A program made the translations under genes and the position numbers. From NCBI GenBank assembly GCA_032123435.1, contig JAQBFJ010000086.1, positions 1 through 20,399 on the forward strand: a DNA stretch of 20,399 nt. The letters are read 5' to 3'. Under the pieces are notes generated by a model that was given only the letters and a program-made list of their open reading frames with translations, ran no database searches and was not told where the DNA came from. This document shows, piece by piece, positions 14,122 through 20,399 of this stretch (position 1 is the stretch's first letter; every line of letters begins with the position of its first letter). The stretch is from JAQBFJ01 sp032123435. Lineage in GTDB: Bacteria; Verrucomicrobiota; Kiritimatiellia; UBA8416; JAQBFJ01.

Positions 14122-14832
14122 ATGAATTTTCCAAAAACAAATAAACACCTGCCAAAAGGGCTCTATATAATCTATGAAGATGACGCAATCCTTGTCGTAG
14201 ATAAGCCAACTGGTTTATTAAGCATTAGCTCTGAAACAGAAACGAAACGCACCGCTTATTATGCGCTGACCGATTATGTGCGCAAGGGATACGCCAGATC
14301 CCATAAGCGAATATTTATCGTTCACCGCCTCGATAAAGACACTTCAGGCGTTCTTGTGTTTGCAAAACACGAAACTGCAAAATTCTTCCTGCAGGACAAC
14401 TGGAAAGAAACCCGGAAGAAATATCTCGCAGTAGTCCACGGCAAATGCAAAAAAGATTCAGACATCATCACATCGTATCTGATGGAGACTAAAGCTTTAA
14501 AAGTCTATTCAACACCTGACAAGAAATCAGGGAAACTGGCGCAAACAGCTTATCGCGTTATCAAAGAAACAAACGATTATTCATTGCTGGAAATCGATCT
14601 ACTGACAGGCAGAAAACATCAGATAAGAGTTCATATGGCAGATGCAGGCAATACTGTCGTGGGTGACAGTAAGTATGGAAAACATGAAGCCCACAGCCAG
14701 CGCATGGCACTGCATGCCTTATCAATCTCTTTCAAACACCCGACCAGCAGAAAACAACTCACTTTCAGGACAGACATCCCGGACATCTTCCAGAAGCTTG
14801 TCGGCCATATTCCATCAATTGATGATCTTTGA
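14122..14832 (+). CDS. RluA-family RNA pseudouridine synthase
   Basis: The 236-residue protein converts uridine to pseudouridine in rRNA or tRNA. The catalytic motif HRLDKDTSG is at 68-76 with Asp71 as nucleophile. IIYEDDAILVVDKPTGLLS (16-34) is the usual opening strand, and LLEIDLLTGRKHQIRVHMADAG (about 154-175) with GDSKYG completes the active-site groove. There is no N-terminal S4 domain, so it resembles the shorter RluA/TruC-type enzymes rather than RluC/RluD; the exact target base cannot be told. The ATG at 14122 has no strong ribosome binding site. Convergent with the Gfo/Idh gene at 14956. Confidence 0.88.
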   Translation: MNFPKTNKHLPKGLYIIYEDDAILVVDKPTGLLSISSETETKRTAYYALTDYVRKGYARSHKRIFIVHRLDKDTSGVLVFAKHETAKFFLQDNWKETRKKYLAVVHGKCKKDSDIITSYLMETKALKVYSTPDKKSGKLAQTAYRVIKETNDYSLLEIDLLTGRKHQIRVHMADAGNTVVGDSKYGKHEAHSQRMALHALSISFKHPTSRKQLTFRTDIPDIFQKLVGHIPSIDDL

Positions 14833-14955
14833 TTCCGAATGCAATCCCTGCCCCTTTTATCATTCAGCATCACAATACACAGAACGCGCCGCAAGATGTT
14901 GACTTCATAAAAACTATTTTTCAGCTCATTGAAACACGGGGGCTGTTCCGCTTTT

Positions 14956-16062
14956 TTACCAATTCCTTGGGTCAGGGACATTCAGCCATGCACCGCCTTG
15001 GAGAATGGATTGCTGGCTGACCAGTCCCGGTAAGGTCATATCCATCGCCTCGTCAATGCCGATCGGACATGATCGTCGCCCCTGCATCGCATCCACGAAG
15101 TCGAGTACCTGAAAATAGTCTCCGCCACCGTGCCCGCTCTTGAGCGCCTCCTCCCCGAGACGCTTCCATGACTCCGGCGTAAACTCCTCCTCCAGCGACC
15201 GCAGGTCGAGCCATTTCGGCTCCTTCGAGCGCGACCTCAGCCATACCTTGTCCGTATCGCCCGGCCCGCCGCGCGACGACTCGTACGCGCCGTCAGTGCC
15301 CTGTAGCTGGTAGTTGGTCATCGCGTGGGGCCGATCGGACAGCATGTCCACGCGAATCTTCACCAGCCCGCTGCTCTTCATCTTGCAGAGCATCACACAC
15401 GACTCCTCGTTCTCGTACTTCGCGCCGCGCGGGTCGCTGTAGTGCCGGCCGCTCCCCCGCCCGCACACCTCCACCACCCGGTCGCCCGGCATCCACTGCA
15501 GGATGGGCCCGAGGCTGTGCGTGCCGTAGGTGACGCCGTTGATGCCGGTCTGCCACTTCCGCCGCCACACCGTGATCTCGTTCAGCCCCTTGAGTTCGTG
15601 GATGTACTCGCCCTCCCCGTAGTACGGCGTCCCGAACTCGCCACGCTGCACCATCTCGCGAACGATGACGTTCGACTTCATGTAAGTGTAGTTCTCCGCC
15701 ATCATATAGATTCCCTTGCTTTTACGACAGGCTTTTACAAGCTCACGGCATTCCTCAATGGAGACCCCCGCGGTCACTTCGGAAAGCACAGAAATATCGC
15801 GCTCCAGCGCCGCGATCGCCATGGGCACATGAAACGGCATCGGCGTCGCCACAATCACGGCGTCCAGCTTCGCCTTGTCCAGCATGGCTTCGTAGCTCTC
15901 GTATGCCTCGACCGCGCCCATGGTCTTCACCGTTTCCTGAAGCCGTTCGCGGTTTGTGTCGCACAACGCGCCGATCGTCACCCCCGCGTCCCGGCAGCCG
16001 TCCGTGAACCCGGCGCCCCGCCCGCATGCCCCGACAATTCCGATTTTTATCTTCGATTTCAT
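14956..16062 (-). CDS. Gfo/Idh/MocA-family oxidoreductase no. 2
   Basis: The 368-residue protein has an N-terminal Rossmann fold with KIGIVGACGRGAG (5-17) and a C-terminal alpha/beta domain typical of sugar oxidoreductases: YGEGEYIHELKG, then VWRRKWQTGINGVTYGTHSLGPILQW, like the substrate-side helix of this family. The usual EKP motif after the Rossmann strand is replaced by SEVTAG (94-99), so the catalytic lysine is missing, as in a diverged subgroup. AAGGA eight bases before ATG 16062 is a good ribosome binding site. It is the last gene of the G+C-rich minus-strand operon and follows the DUF6259 remnant by 18 bases. The likely role is NAD(P)-dependent handling of a sugar released by the operon's glycosidases; an NAD-dependent glycosidase of the GH109 type is a possible alternative. 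Confidence 0.82.
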   Translation of the reverse strand: MKSKIKIGIVGACGRGAGFTDGCRDAGVTIGALCDTNRERLQETVKTMGAVEAYESYEAMLDKAKLDAVIVATPMPFHVPMAIAALERDISVLSEVTAGVSIEECRELVKACRKSKGIYMMAENYTYMKSNVIVREMVQRGEFGTPYYGEGEYIHELKGLNEITVWRRKWQTGINGVTYGTHSLGPILQWMPGDRVVEVCGRGSGRHYSDPRGAKYENEESCVMLCKMKSSGLVKIRVDMLSDRPHAMTNYQLQGTDGAYESSRGGPGDTDKVWLRSRSKEPKWLDLRSLEEEFTPESWKRLGEEALKSGHGGGDYFQVLDFVDAMQGRRSCPIGIDEAMDMTLPGLVSQQSILQGGAWLNVPDPRNW

Positions 16063-16080
16063 TTCTTTTTCCTTGCGTTA

Positions 16081-16203
16081 TTATAAGTTTATTTCAAAAA
16101 TATTCAAATTCATGAAGCATCCCTTCTTATAATCAAAGGCCAATTCAACTTTCCTGTTGCCGAACTTCAAGAGTTTCCCTTGTCTTTTTAGATATGTCTT
16201 CAT
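16081..16203 (-). pseudogene. Truncated 40-codon remnant of a DUF6259-like gene
   Basis: From ATG 16203 the frame begins MKTYLKRQGKLLKFGNRKVE and stops at codon 41. The first 22 codons match the start of the DUF6259-like gene (20243 downward) at 59 of 66 bases; weaker similarity (AFDYKKGCFMNL against AVDRKTGYFVDI) continues to about codon 32 and then ends. The ATG overlaps the stop of Gfo/Idh no. 1 as ATGA, the same junction that the intact gene makes with the GH2-like gene. It is therefore the stub of a second copy whose remaining 640-odd codons were deleted. Confidence 0.8.
16138..16203 (-). repeat. 66-bp repeat, copy of the DUF6259-like gene start
   Basis: Matches 20178-20243 at 59 of 66 positions without gaps, in the same orientation. 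It begins at the ATG of both frames. Confidence 0.85.
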
Positions 16204-17387
16204 TTCGGATCGCCGAAGTCAGGCACCTCCATCAACACGCCTCCTTTCAAAGCCGACTCGTGAGCAATAAGGCCGGGAACAAGATAGCGTGCCGCAGCCC
16301 AGACGCTATTGGGCGGTGTCATACCCGTGACGCAGGCTGTGACGAAATCATGTACGAGGAACTGGTGCGAGCCGAGATGCCCGTTGGGCATGCCTCGGAA
16401 CGACTTCGGGAGAAGGTGAACCGGGTGAATCGGCGCAACATCGCGGAACATGTCGTCCGAAGCCGACAGCTTTGTCATTTTCCCGTGGATATCCTCTTTT
16501 GCGATGGCCTTGCAGCGCAGTTGATCCGTGACATCGGTGTAGCCATCCTGGGTTCTCGTTGTCCAGATGGACCCATTCAACTGCTCCTCGTAGCAGGCTT
16601 CGGTGCCGTAAAGCCTCATACGGGCCGTGCAGGGGTGGCCGACCCGGCGGAATTCGCTGATGCGGGCTATACTGCCGTTTGACATGCGGCAGAGCATGGT
16701 TTCATCGCTGAAATGGTTGTTCCAGAAACTGTCGGCCTGCTGAAACAGGCCGTCTGGGTTGCGGTCCACGTATCCCATGCCCGACACATGCGTTGCATGG
16801 GCACCGGTGGTGGATACGATCATGCTTGTCGAATGAGTCGGATAGAAGAACGGCGGCCAATTGGCATAGCGTTCCCAATCCTTACCATGTCGCCATTTTA
16901 AAACGTCATACATGCCGTGGCTGTAGTCGTGGTAGTACTCTGCTTCGCCGTATACGATATGGCCGAAGTCTCCCCTGCGGAACCGATCACGGCAATAGAT
17001 GGCGCAGGGATAATAATAACTCGTCTCGCCGATCATGTAGATTCTGCCGGTCTTTTCCACAGTTCGCACCAACTGAGTAATCTCTTCCATGGATATTGCC
17101 GATGGAACGGCGGAATAAACATGCTTCCCGGCATTGAGAGCCTGAACAGCCTGCGGGCCATGCAGATGGTGCTGTGTGATAATGGCGATGGCATCCACAT
17201 CCATCATGCAAAGCTCATCCAGCGATGCACAACGGTCCGGAATGCCGTGTCTGGCGCACTGCGCCGACAGTTTGGCCTCATCCAGATCGCAGAGAACCAC
17301 GTTCTCCACCTCCGGATGAGCCTTGAAAAGGGGAATGAAATTACCCGCAAAGGATCCAACACCGCAAATGCCGATTCTAATGCTCAT
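16200..17387 (-). CDS. Gfo/Idh/MocA-family oxidoreductase no. 1
   Basis: I start it at ATG 17387 (395 residues) since AAGAGGAG lies nine bases upstream; a GTG at 17393 would leave too little space. RIGICGVGSFAGNF (4-17) is the dinucleotide-binding loop. The middle has GEAEYYHDYSHGMYDVLKWRHGKDWERYANWPPFFYPTHSTSM, with the WRHG and THS positions that line the active site in this family. The EKP motif is replaced by SAVPSA (92-97), so the canonical lysine is absent. The start codon overlaps the stop of the disrupted upstream gene in its original frame (ATGA), and its own stop overlaps the ATG of the DUF6259 remnant. This shows tight translational coupling in the ancestral operon. It shares only family-level similarity with no. 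2. Confidence 0.82.
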   Translation of the reverse strand: MSIRIGICGVGSFAGNFIPLFKAHPEVENVVLCDLDEAKLSAQCARHGIPDRCASLDELCMMDVDAIAIITQHHLHGPQAVQALNAGKHVYSAVPSAISMEEITQLVRTVEKTGRIYMIGETSYYYPCAIYCRDRFRRGDFGHIVYGEAEYYHDYSHGMYDVLKWRHGKDWERYANWPPFFYPTHSTSMIVSTTGAHATHVSGMGYVDRNPDGLFQQADSFWNNHFSDETMLCRMSNGSIARISEFRRVGHPCTARMRLYGTEACYEEQLNGSIWTTRTQDGYTDVTDQLRCKAIAKEDIHGKMTKLSASDDMFRDVAPIHPVHLLPKSFRGMPNGHLGSHQFLVHDFVTACVTGMTPPNSVWAAARYLVPGLIAHESALKGGVLMEVPDFGDPK

Positions 17388-18152
17388 AAGCACCGGCTCC
17401 TCTTATTTCGTGATGTCGCATTCTGCTGACTCCCCGCACCCCTCTTGGCCCGGAACATTTTCCGCAATACCGCGAACGGCGCCTTGGGTTTGCGGCTGCG
17501 TGTGAGCACACCGAACGGACTGACTGAGCGGCGCGTTACCGAAGCCATATAAGTTGTTCGGCGGCCACGCGTGGTCGGCCCAGCACCAAACCGTGGCCCC
17601 GCATACGTAATCTTTTTCCGCGATGGCCGGAAAATCCGCTTTCATAAATTCCGCGTACCAGGTTTCGCTATAGCGGTTGTCGTGCGTGCCGGCAAAGGCG
17701 GCATAGCCGAACTCCGTGACCAGGACAGGCTTGTTGGGGTACGCATTGTGGATGTAAGGAAGCCATTCGTCGCGCCAGGTCTTTGCGCTAAGTGTGAGCT
17801 TCTCGTCGAGCGGTTGATCGCCATCGGCCGGACCCCAGATGGCGGGATACCCGTTACAGCAGATGATGTCTTCCTCGAACCACCGCGAATCAGGTCCCTG
17901 CCAGCGGTTGCTCACGTGCGTGGCAAGCCGGCTCGGATCCAGCTCCTTCGCCAGCCGGGCGTTGTCTTCCCAACTATCGGTCTTGCCGATATAAAACATC
18001 AGGTCGCCGGACGGTTCGATCCAGGCGTTCAGGCCGATATCGCCGTTGCCCAGCGGCATGGATCCGTGGCAATCCTCGCTCGGCGAGTCCCATACCACGT
18101 TGTAACGCTCAACACCCGATCGTGAATTCATACCCGACTCTTTCTTTTCCAT
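17384..18152 (-). pseudogene. Chimeric, frameshifted pseudogene: DUF5703-like start fused to a GH2-like end
   Basis: Read from 18152, residues 1 to about 69 (YNVVWDSPSEDCHGSMPLGNGDIGLNAW, YIGKTDSWEDNARLAK) match the start of DUF5703-type glycosidase-like proteins. The sequence then switches at about LAKELDPSRL to the catalytic-domain end of a GH2-like enzyme: THVSNRW, DIICCNGYPAIWG, VLVTEFGYAAFAG with the family's nucleophile Glu, and GATVWCWADHAWPPNN. After APLS the frame is wrong. A 4-bp tandem duplication (gactgactgag at 17518-17528 against gactgag in the second copy) shifts it to a stop at 17403. In the original frame it would continue PFGVLTRSRKPKAPFAVLRKMFR and end with TGA at 17384-17386, overlapping the next ATG. 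The acid/base half of the GH2 domain is missing, so no activity is expected. Confidence 0.78.
17451..17595 (-). repeat. 145-bp repeat, copy of the GH2-like gene end
   Basis: Matches 20259-20399 in the same orientation. The main difference is a 4-bp insertion here, plus scattered substitutions. The second copy runs off the window edge, so the true repeat is longer. Confidence 0.85.
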
Positions 18153-18185
18153 TAACCCACTCGCAATGCGTTGCCACAGAAGACT

Positions 18186-20243
18186 TCATTTGTGCTTGCG
18201 CGGGACAACTACGTACCCGGCACAGAACTTGTCCAGTTTTACCGGAATCCGGCGCAGCGACAGGCTCTTAAATCCGAGCGCCACCGGATTCACCGTGATG
18301 ATGCCTGAACACCGCTTCCGGGCGTAGTAGGTCACCGTTATTCCATCTTGGTAACGGAAGACGCGGGCGACAATGTCCGGGTTTGATACACGCAAGCCGA
18401 CGGTGTCACGAAAGCCATGGGGATATCCGCAGGCTTTATGCGTGCGCAATTGCCGTCGGAGCCGGACATACTGTCGGAGCGGCCGGCATTGCGCCGTGTT
18501 GAGTTCCTCCATGGTCGGCACGATGGCAAATCCTTCCACCAGCGCGCGGCAGTACGCCTCCGGTGTGCCGTCACTGGAAGCTACGGCCGGGCGCCCCGGG
18601 AAGGTGTAGCGCACCATGTTCCGCCACTGCATCCCGAGGTAGGCATGCGATTCGCACGTCCACATGTCCATCCAGCGGCCGGTCAGATCACTGCTGGCCT
18701 CCACATGACAGAACACTCGGCTCTTCTTGAAGCCGCGGTGAAATGCCTTCATCAGCTTCTGGATGCCGCTGGAGTGCGACGCCAGCATCTTCAGACCGTC
18801 GTGACCGTGCGGATGTTTCCTGTTGGTGCAAACGAGGTATTGGCACGGCCCCTGATCCCAATAGATGCCTGCCGCCCCGATCGCCTCATAGGCCGGAATC
18901 CATCGCTCCCGCCACAACCTCTGCCATTCAGGATGATCCACGCAGGCCACGTTCCCGATATTGGGCCAGTTGACGTTTTCGTGATCATACCCGGTTTCCG
19001 CTCCCGCCACATAGTCGGGACTCTTCGGGTGGTTGTAGAACGCGTGGCCGTAGAAGACGACCGCGTCCACCCCCATGGCCTTCAGGTCCTCGCACATCCT
19101 GCGCGCGGCCCGATCGCCGCCGGCCGCCTTGCAGCAGGGAAAGAAACTCGGGAAGTATAAGGGCCAATCCTCATTGTGGCCGATGATGATCGGCATCAGG
19201 TTGCCGGGTTCGATGCCGTGCCGGTCGAGGAGCGTCCTGACCTGCGGGGCTATGGCCGCGAATCGATTCTTCAGGCCGCCGTCGCGGCTGTTCCAGTTGT
19301 ACAGGCTGACCCTGATGTCCGTGTTCTTGCAGGCGTCCGGAATCCTGTCCCAGGACAGGTAGTCGCCGCGGAACGCCCGTTCGAATTCCGTGCGGTAGAT
19401 ATCGGCCATCCGGTGCCAGTCGCCGGCGTGTGGCGCCAGTATCCAGGGGTCGGTCCGGAACCGCTTGCCGGCGCCCAGCGGATAAACTCCGCCGATACCA
19501 TGCCAGCTATCCATTTCCGGCTTTCGCAGGTCGAACAACTGCCAGTGGAAGTTGATCTTCTTTTCCACGGCGCCCACATTGAACTTCATGGTCAGATCCT
19601 GGCGGTTGATGTAGCCAAGTCCGATGCCGCCTTTGGGGCCATACAGGTCAAACCAGGCGCACGTCAAGCCGTGCTCATCGAAGATCGGATACCCGAATGA
19701 CTGGCATTTACCGAAATCGATCACCGGGTTCTTCCAGACAGACCCGAACGACCATCCCGGAATGGCCAGGTGCTCTTCCTCCCGCGATGAGGCGGCTTCC
19801 AATCCGCCCGTGCCGGAGGTAAGCCGCGTGATGCCGTACCGACTGCCGTTCCTGACAGCCATGCGGATCAGGAAATAATCGTCGTCATCTCGCAGCATGA
19901 TCTCCACGGTGACGGCTACGCCCGTCCGGGTTCCACCAGTCGCCATGAGGTTGGCATAGCGCATGACCAAGGTGCGGCCTCCCCCTGCGGCACGGGTGCT
20001 GTACCGCATGCTCTGCGGGTACAGCGCGTTCGGCGTGATCTCGATCTTGAGGAGATCCGGCGCGAAGTAGTCCCCCAGGCGCAGGCTGAAGGGCCAACTG
20101 CCGCTCATCGCGGTCTTGTGGCTGATGCCGGTCGTCTTGTTGCGGATGTCGACAAAATATCCCGTCTTCCGGTCAACGGCCAATTCAACTTTCCTGTTGC
20201 CGAACCTCAAAAGCTTTCCTTGTCGTTTCAAATATGTCTTCAT
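18186..20243 (-). CDS. DUF6259-like TIM-barrel putative glycoside hydrolase
   Basis: The start is ATG 20243 (685 residues). It overlaps the stop of the upstream GH2-like gene as ATGA and is where the duplicated copy at 16203 also begins; a longer frame to 20390 merely overlaps the GH2 end out of frame. Residues 1-270 form a beta-rich domain (FGNRKVELAVDRKTG at 14-28, GDYFAPDLLKIE at 57-68), as in the N-terminal super-sandwich of GH36/GH31/GH101-type enzymes. Residues about 275-600 look like a TIM barrel: GHNEDWPLYFP (355-365), VDAVVFYGHAFYNHP (392-406), AGIYWDQGPCQ (458-468) and VFCHVEASSD (510-519), with Asp463 and Glu514 as candidate catalytic acids. I believe this is the DUF6259 family. 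No signal peptide is visible, so the substrate is probably an oligosaccharide inside the cell. Substrate unknown. Confidence 0.72.
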   Translation of the reverse strand: MKTYLKRQGKLLRFGNRKVELAVDRKTGYFVDIRNKTTGISHKTAMSGSWPFSLRLGDYFAPDLLKIEITPNALYPQSMRYSTRAAGGGRTLVMRYANLMATGGTRTGVAVTVEIMLRDDDDYFLIRMAVRNGSRYGITRLTSGTGGLEAASSREEEHLAIPGWSFGSVWKNPVIDFGKCQSFGYPIFDEHGLTCAWFDLYGPKGGIGLGYINRQDLTMKFNVGAVEKKINFHWQLFDLRKPEMDSWHGIGGVYPLGAGKRFRTDPWILAPHAGDWHRMADIYRTEFERAFRGDYLSWDRIPDACKNTDIRVSLYNWNSRDGGLKNRFAAIAPQVRTLLDRHGIEPGNLMPIIIGHNEDWPLYFPSFFPCCKAAGGDRAARRMCEDLKAMGVDAVVFYGHAFYNHPKSPDYVAGAETGYDHENVNWPNIGNVACVDHPEWQRLWRERWIPAYEAIGAAGIYWDQGPCQYLVCTNRKHPHGHDGLKMLASHSSGIQKLMKAFHRGFKKSRVFCHVEASSDLTGRWMDMWTCESHAYLGMQWRNMVRYTFPGRPAVASSDGTPEAYCRALVEGFAIVPTMEELNTAQCRPLRQYVRLRRQLRTHKACGYPHGFRDTVGLRVSNPDIVARVFRYQDGITVTYYARKRCSGIITVNPVALGFKSLSLRRIPVKLDKFCAGYVVVPRKHK
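20178..20243 (-). repeat. 66-bp repeat, intact copy at the DUF6259-like gene start
   Basis: Partner of 16138-16203 (59 of 66 identical). Confidence 0.85.
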
Positions 20244-20399
20244 TGTGCTTTCCGGTTTCGGAACATTTTCCGCAATACCGCGAACGGCGCCTTGGGTTTG
20301 CGGCCGCGTGTGAGCACCCCGAACGGACTGAGCGGAGCGTTGCCGAAGCCCCAGGTGTTGTTGGGCGGCCAGGCATGGTCCGCCCAGCACCAGACCGTG
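20240..20399 (-). CDS. C-terminus of a GH2-like glycoside hydrolase, 5' part beyond the window
   Basis: The last 52 codons of a gene enter from the right edge: TVWCWADHAWPPNNTWGFGN, then APLSPFGVLTRGRKPK and LRKMFRNRKAQ, with TGA at 20240-20242. The WCWADH segment and the closing G-hydrophobic-K/R-rich tail match the end of the catalytic barrel of GH2-like beta-glycosidases, and the same segment follows the VTEFG nucleophile region in the pseudogene copy at 17384-18152. The stop overlaps the ATG of the DUF6259-like gene (ATGA). This frame is the real one; the frame read by the DUF6259 extension over the same bases is a shadow. Confidence 0.72.
   Translation of the reverse strand, partial: TVWCWADHAWPPNNTWGFGNAPLSPFGVLTRGRKPKAPFAVLRKMFRNRKAQ
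20259..20399 (-). repeat. 141-bp repeat, intact copy of the GH2-like gene end
   Basis: Partner of 17451-17595; lacks the 4-bp duplication and keeps the GH2 frame open. Continues past the right edge. Confidence 0.85.

Noticed and set aside
15325..16086. Long plus-strand frame of 253 codons opposite Gfo/Idh no. 2
   Set aside because: A shadow of high-G+C codon use; rich in His, Pro, Arg and Val with no domain, while the opposite strand has a clear Rossmann enzyme.
17403..17517. C-terminal 38 residues of the chimeric frame as real protein
   Set aside because: They are the GH2 end read out of frame after a 4-bp duplication; the paralogous copy shows the true frame.
20244..20390. 49-residue N-terminal extension of the DUF6259-like protein
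   Set aside because: The extension overlaps the end of the GH2-like gene in another frame, and the duplicated copy at 16203 also begins at the MKTYLKRQ methionine right after an ATGA overlap.
1..20399. CRISPR array, tRNA or rRNA genes
   Set aside because: No regularly spaced direct repeats, cloverleaf-like sequence or rRNA signature was noticed on either strand; a covariance-model search would be needed to exclude divergent small RNAs.

Overview
The window looks like an accessory carbohydrate-degradation region from a bacterium of the PVC superphylum, most likely Lentisphaerota, Kiritimatiellota or a related Verrucomicrobiota lineage. This rests on protein content only: a GHL10/DUF187 lipoprotein, a GH95-like enzyme, a DUF6259-like protein, a DUF5703-like fragment, two Gfo/Idh/MocA oxidoreductases, a UroD-like protein and a RACE-type corrinoid activator. 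No rRNA, tRNA, CRISPR array or phage structural gene was seen.

Layout. (1) 1-2139, minus: a GHL10 lipoprotein whose 3' end runs off the left edge. (2) 2371-3498, plus: a UroD-family protein, divergent from it. (3) 3606-5819, minus: a secreted GH95-like glycosidase. (4) About 5899-7911: a gene-poor, mostly A+T-rich stretch with a decayed minus-strand fragment, two small orphan membrane proteins and a 188-bp MITE-like element. (5) 7912-9768, plus: a corrinoid-activating ferredoxin/ASKHA protein (RACE). (6) 9956-11488: a complete-looking IS3-family element with terminal inverted repeats, overlapping orfA/orfB and an A9 frameshift site. (7) 11708-12622, plus: thioredoxin reductase. (8) 12857-13326, minus: a HicA/HicB toxin-antitoxin pair, followed by a small SEC-C metal-binding protein (13584-13868, minus) and an RluA-type pseudouridine synthase (14122-14832, plus). 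(9) 14956-20399, minus: a G+C-rich, tightly packed operon. In transcription order it holds the end of a GH2-like gene, a DUF6259-like putative glycosidase, a DUF5703/GH2 chimeric pseudogene, Gfo/Idh no. 1, a 40-codon remnant of a DUF6259-like gene, and Gfo/Idh no. 2.

The right-hand operon carries the most informative structure. The GH2-like 3' end occurs twice (17451-17595 and 20259-20399). One copy is fused to a foreign N-terminus and knocked out of frame by a 4-bp tandem duplication. The first 22 codons of the DUF6259-like gene also occur twice (20178-20243 and 16138-16203), once as a truncated remnant. Together these show duplication and deletion remodelling of a glycan operon, with genes joined through ATGA stop/start overlaps.

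Taken together, the glycosidases and Gfo/Idh enzymes suggest breakdown of a complex glycan and NAD(P)-dependent processing of its sugars. The UroD-like protein and RACE activator suggest a corrinoid-dependent methyl-transfer system, but no corrinoid-binding protein lies in the window, so that link is inference. I did not find a clearly new defence or mobile system. The best candidates for novelty are the remodelled operon, the Gfo/Idh pair without the usual EKP lysine, the MITE-like element, and the structured tail inside the IS3 element.
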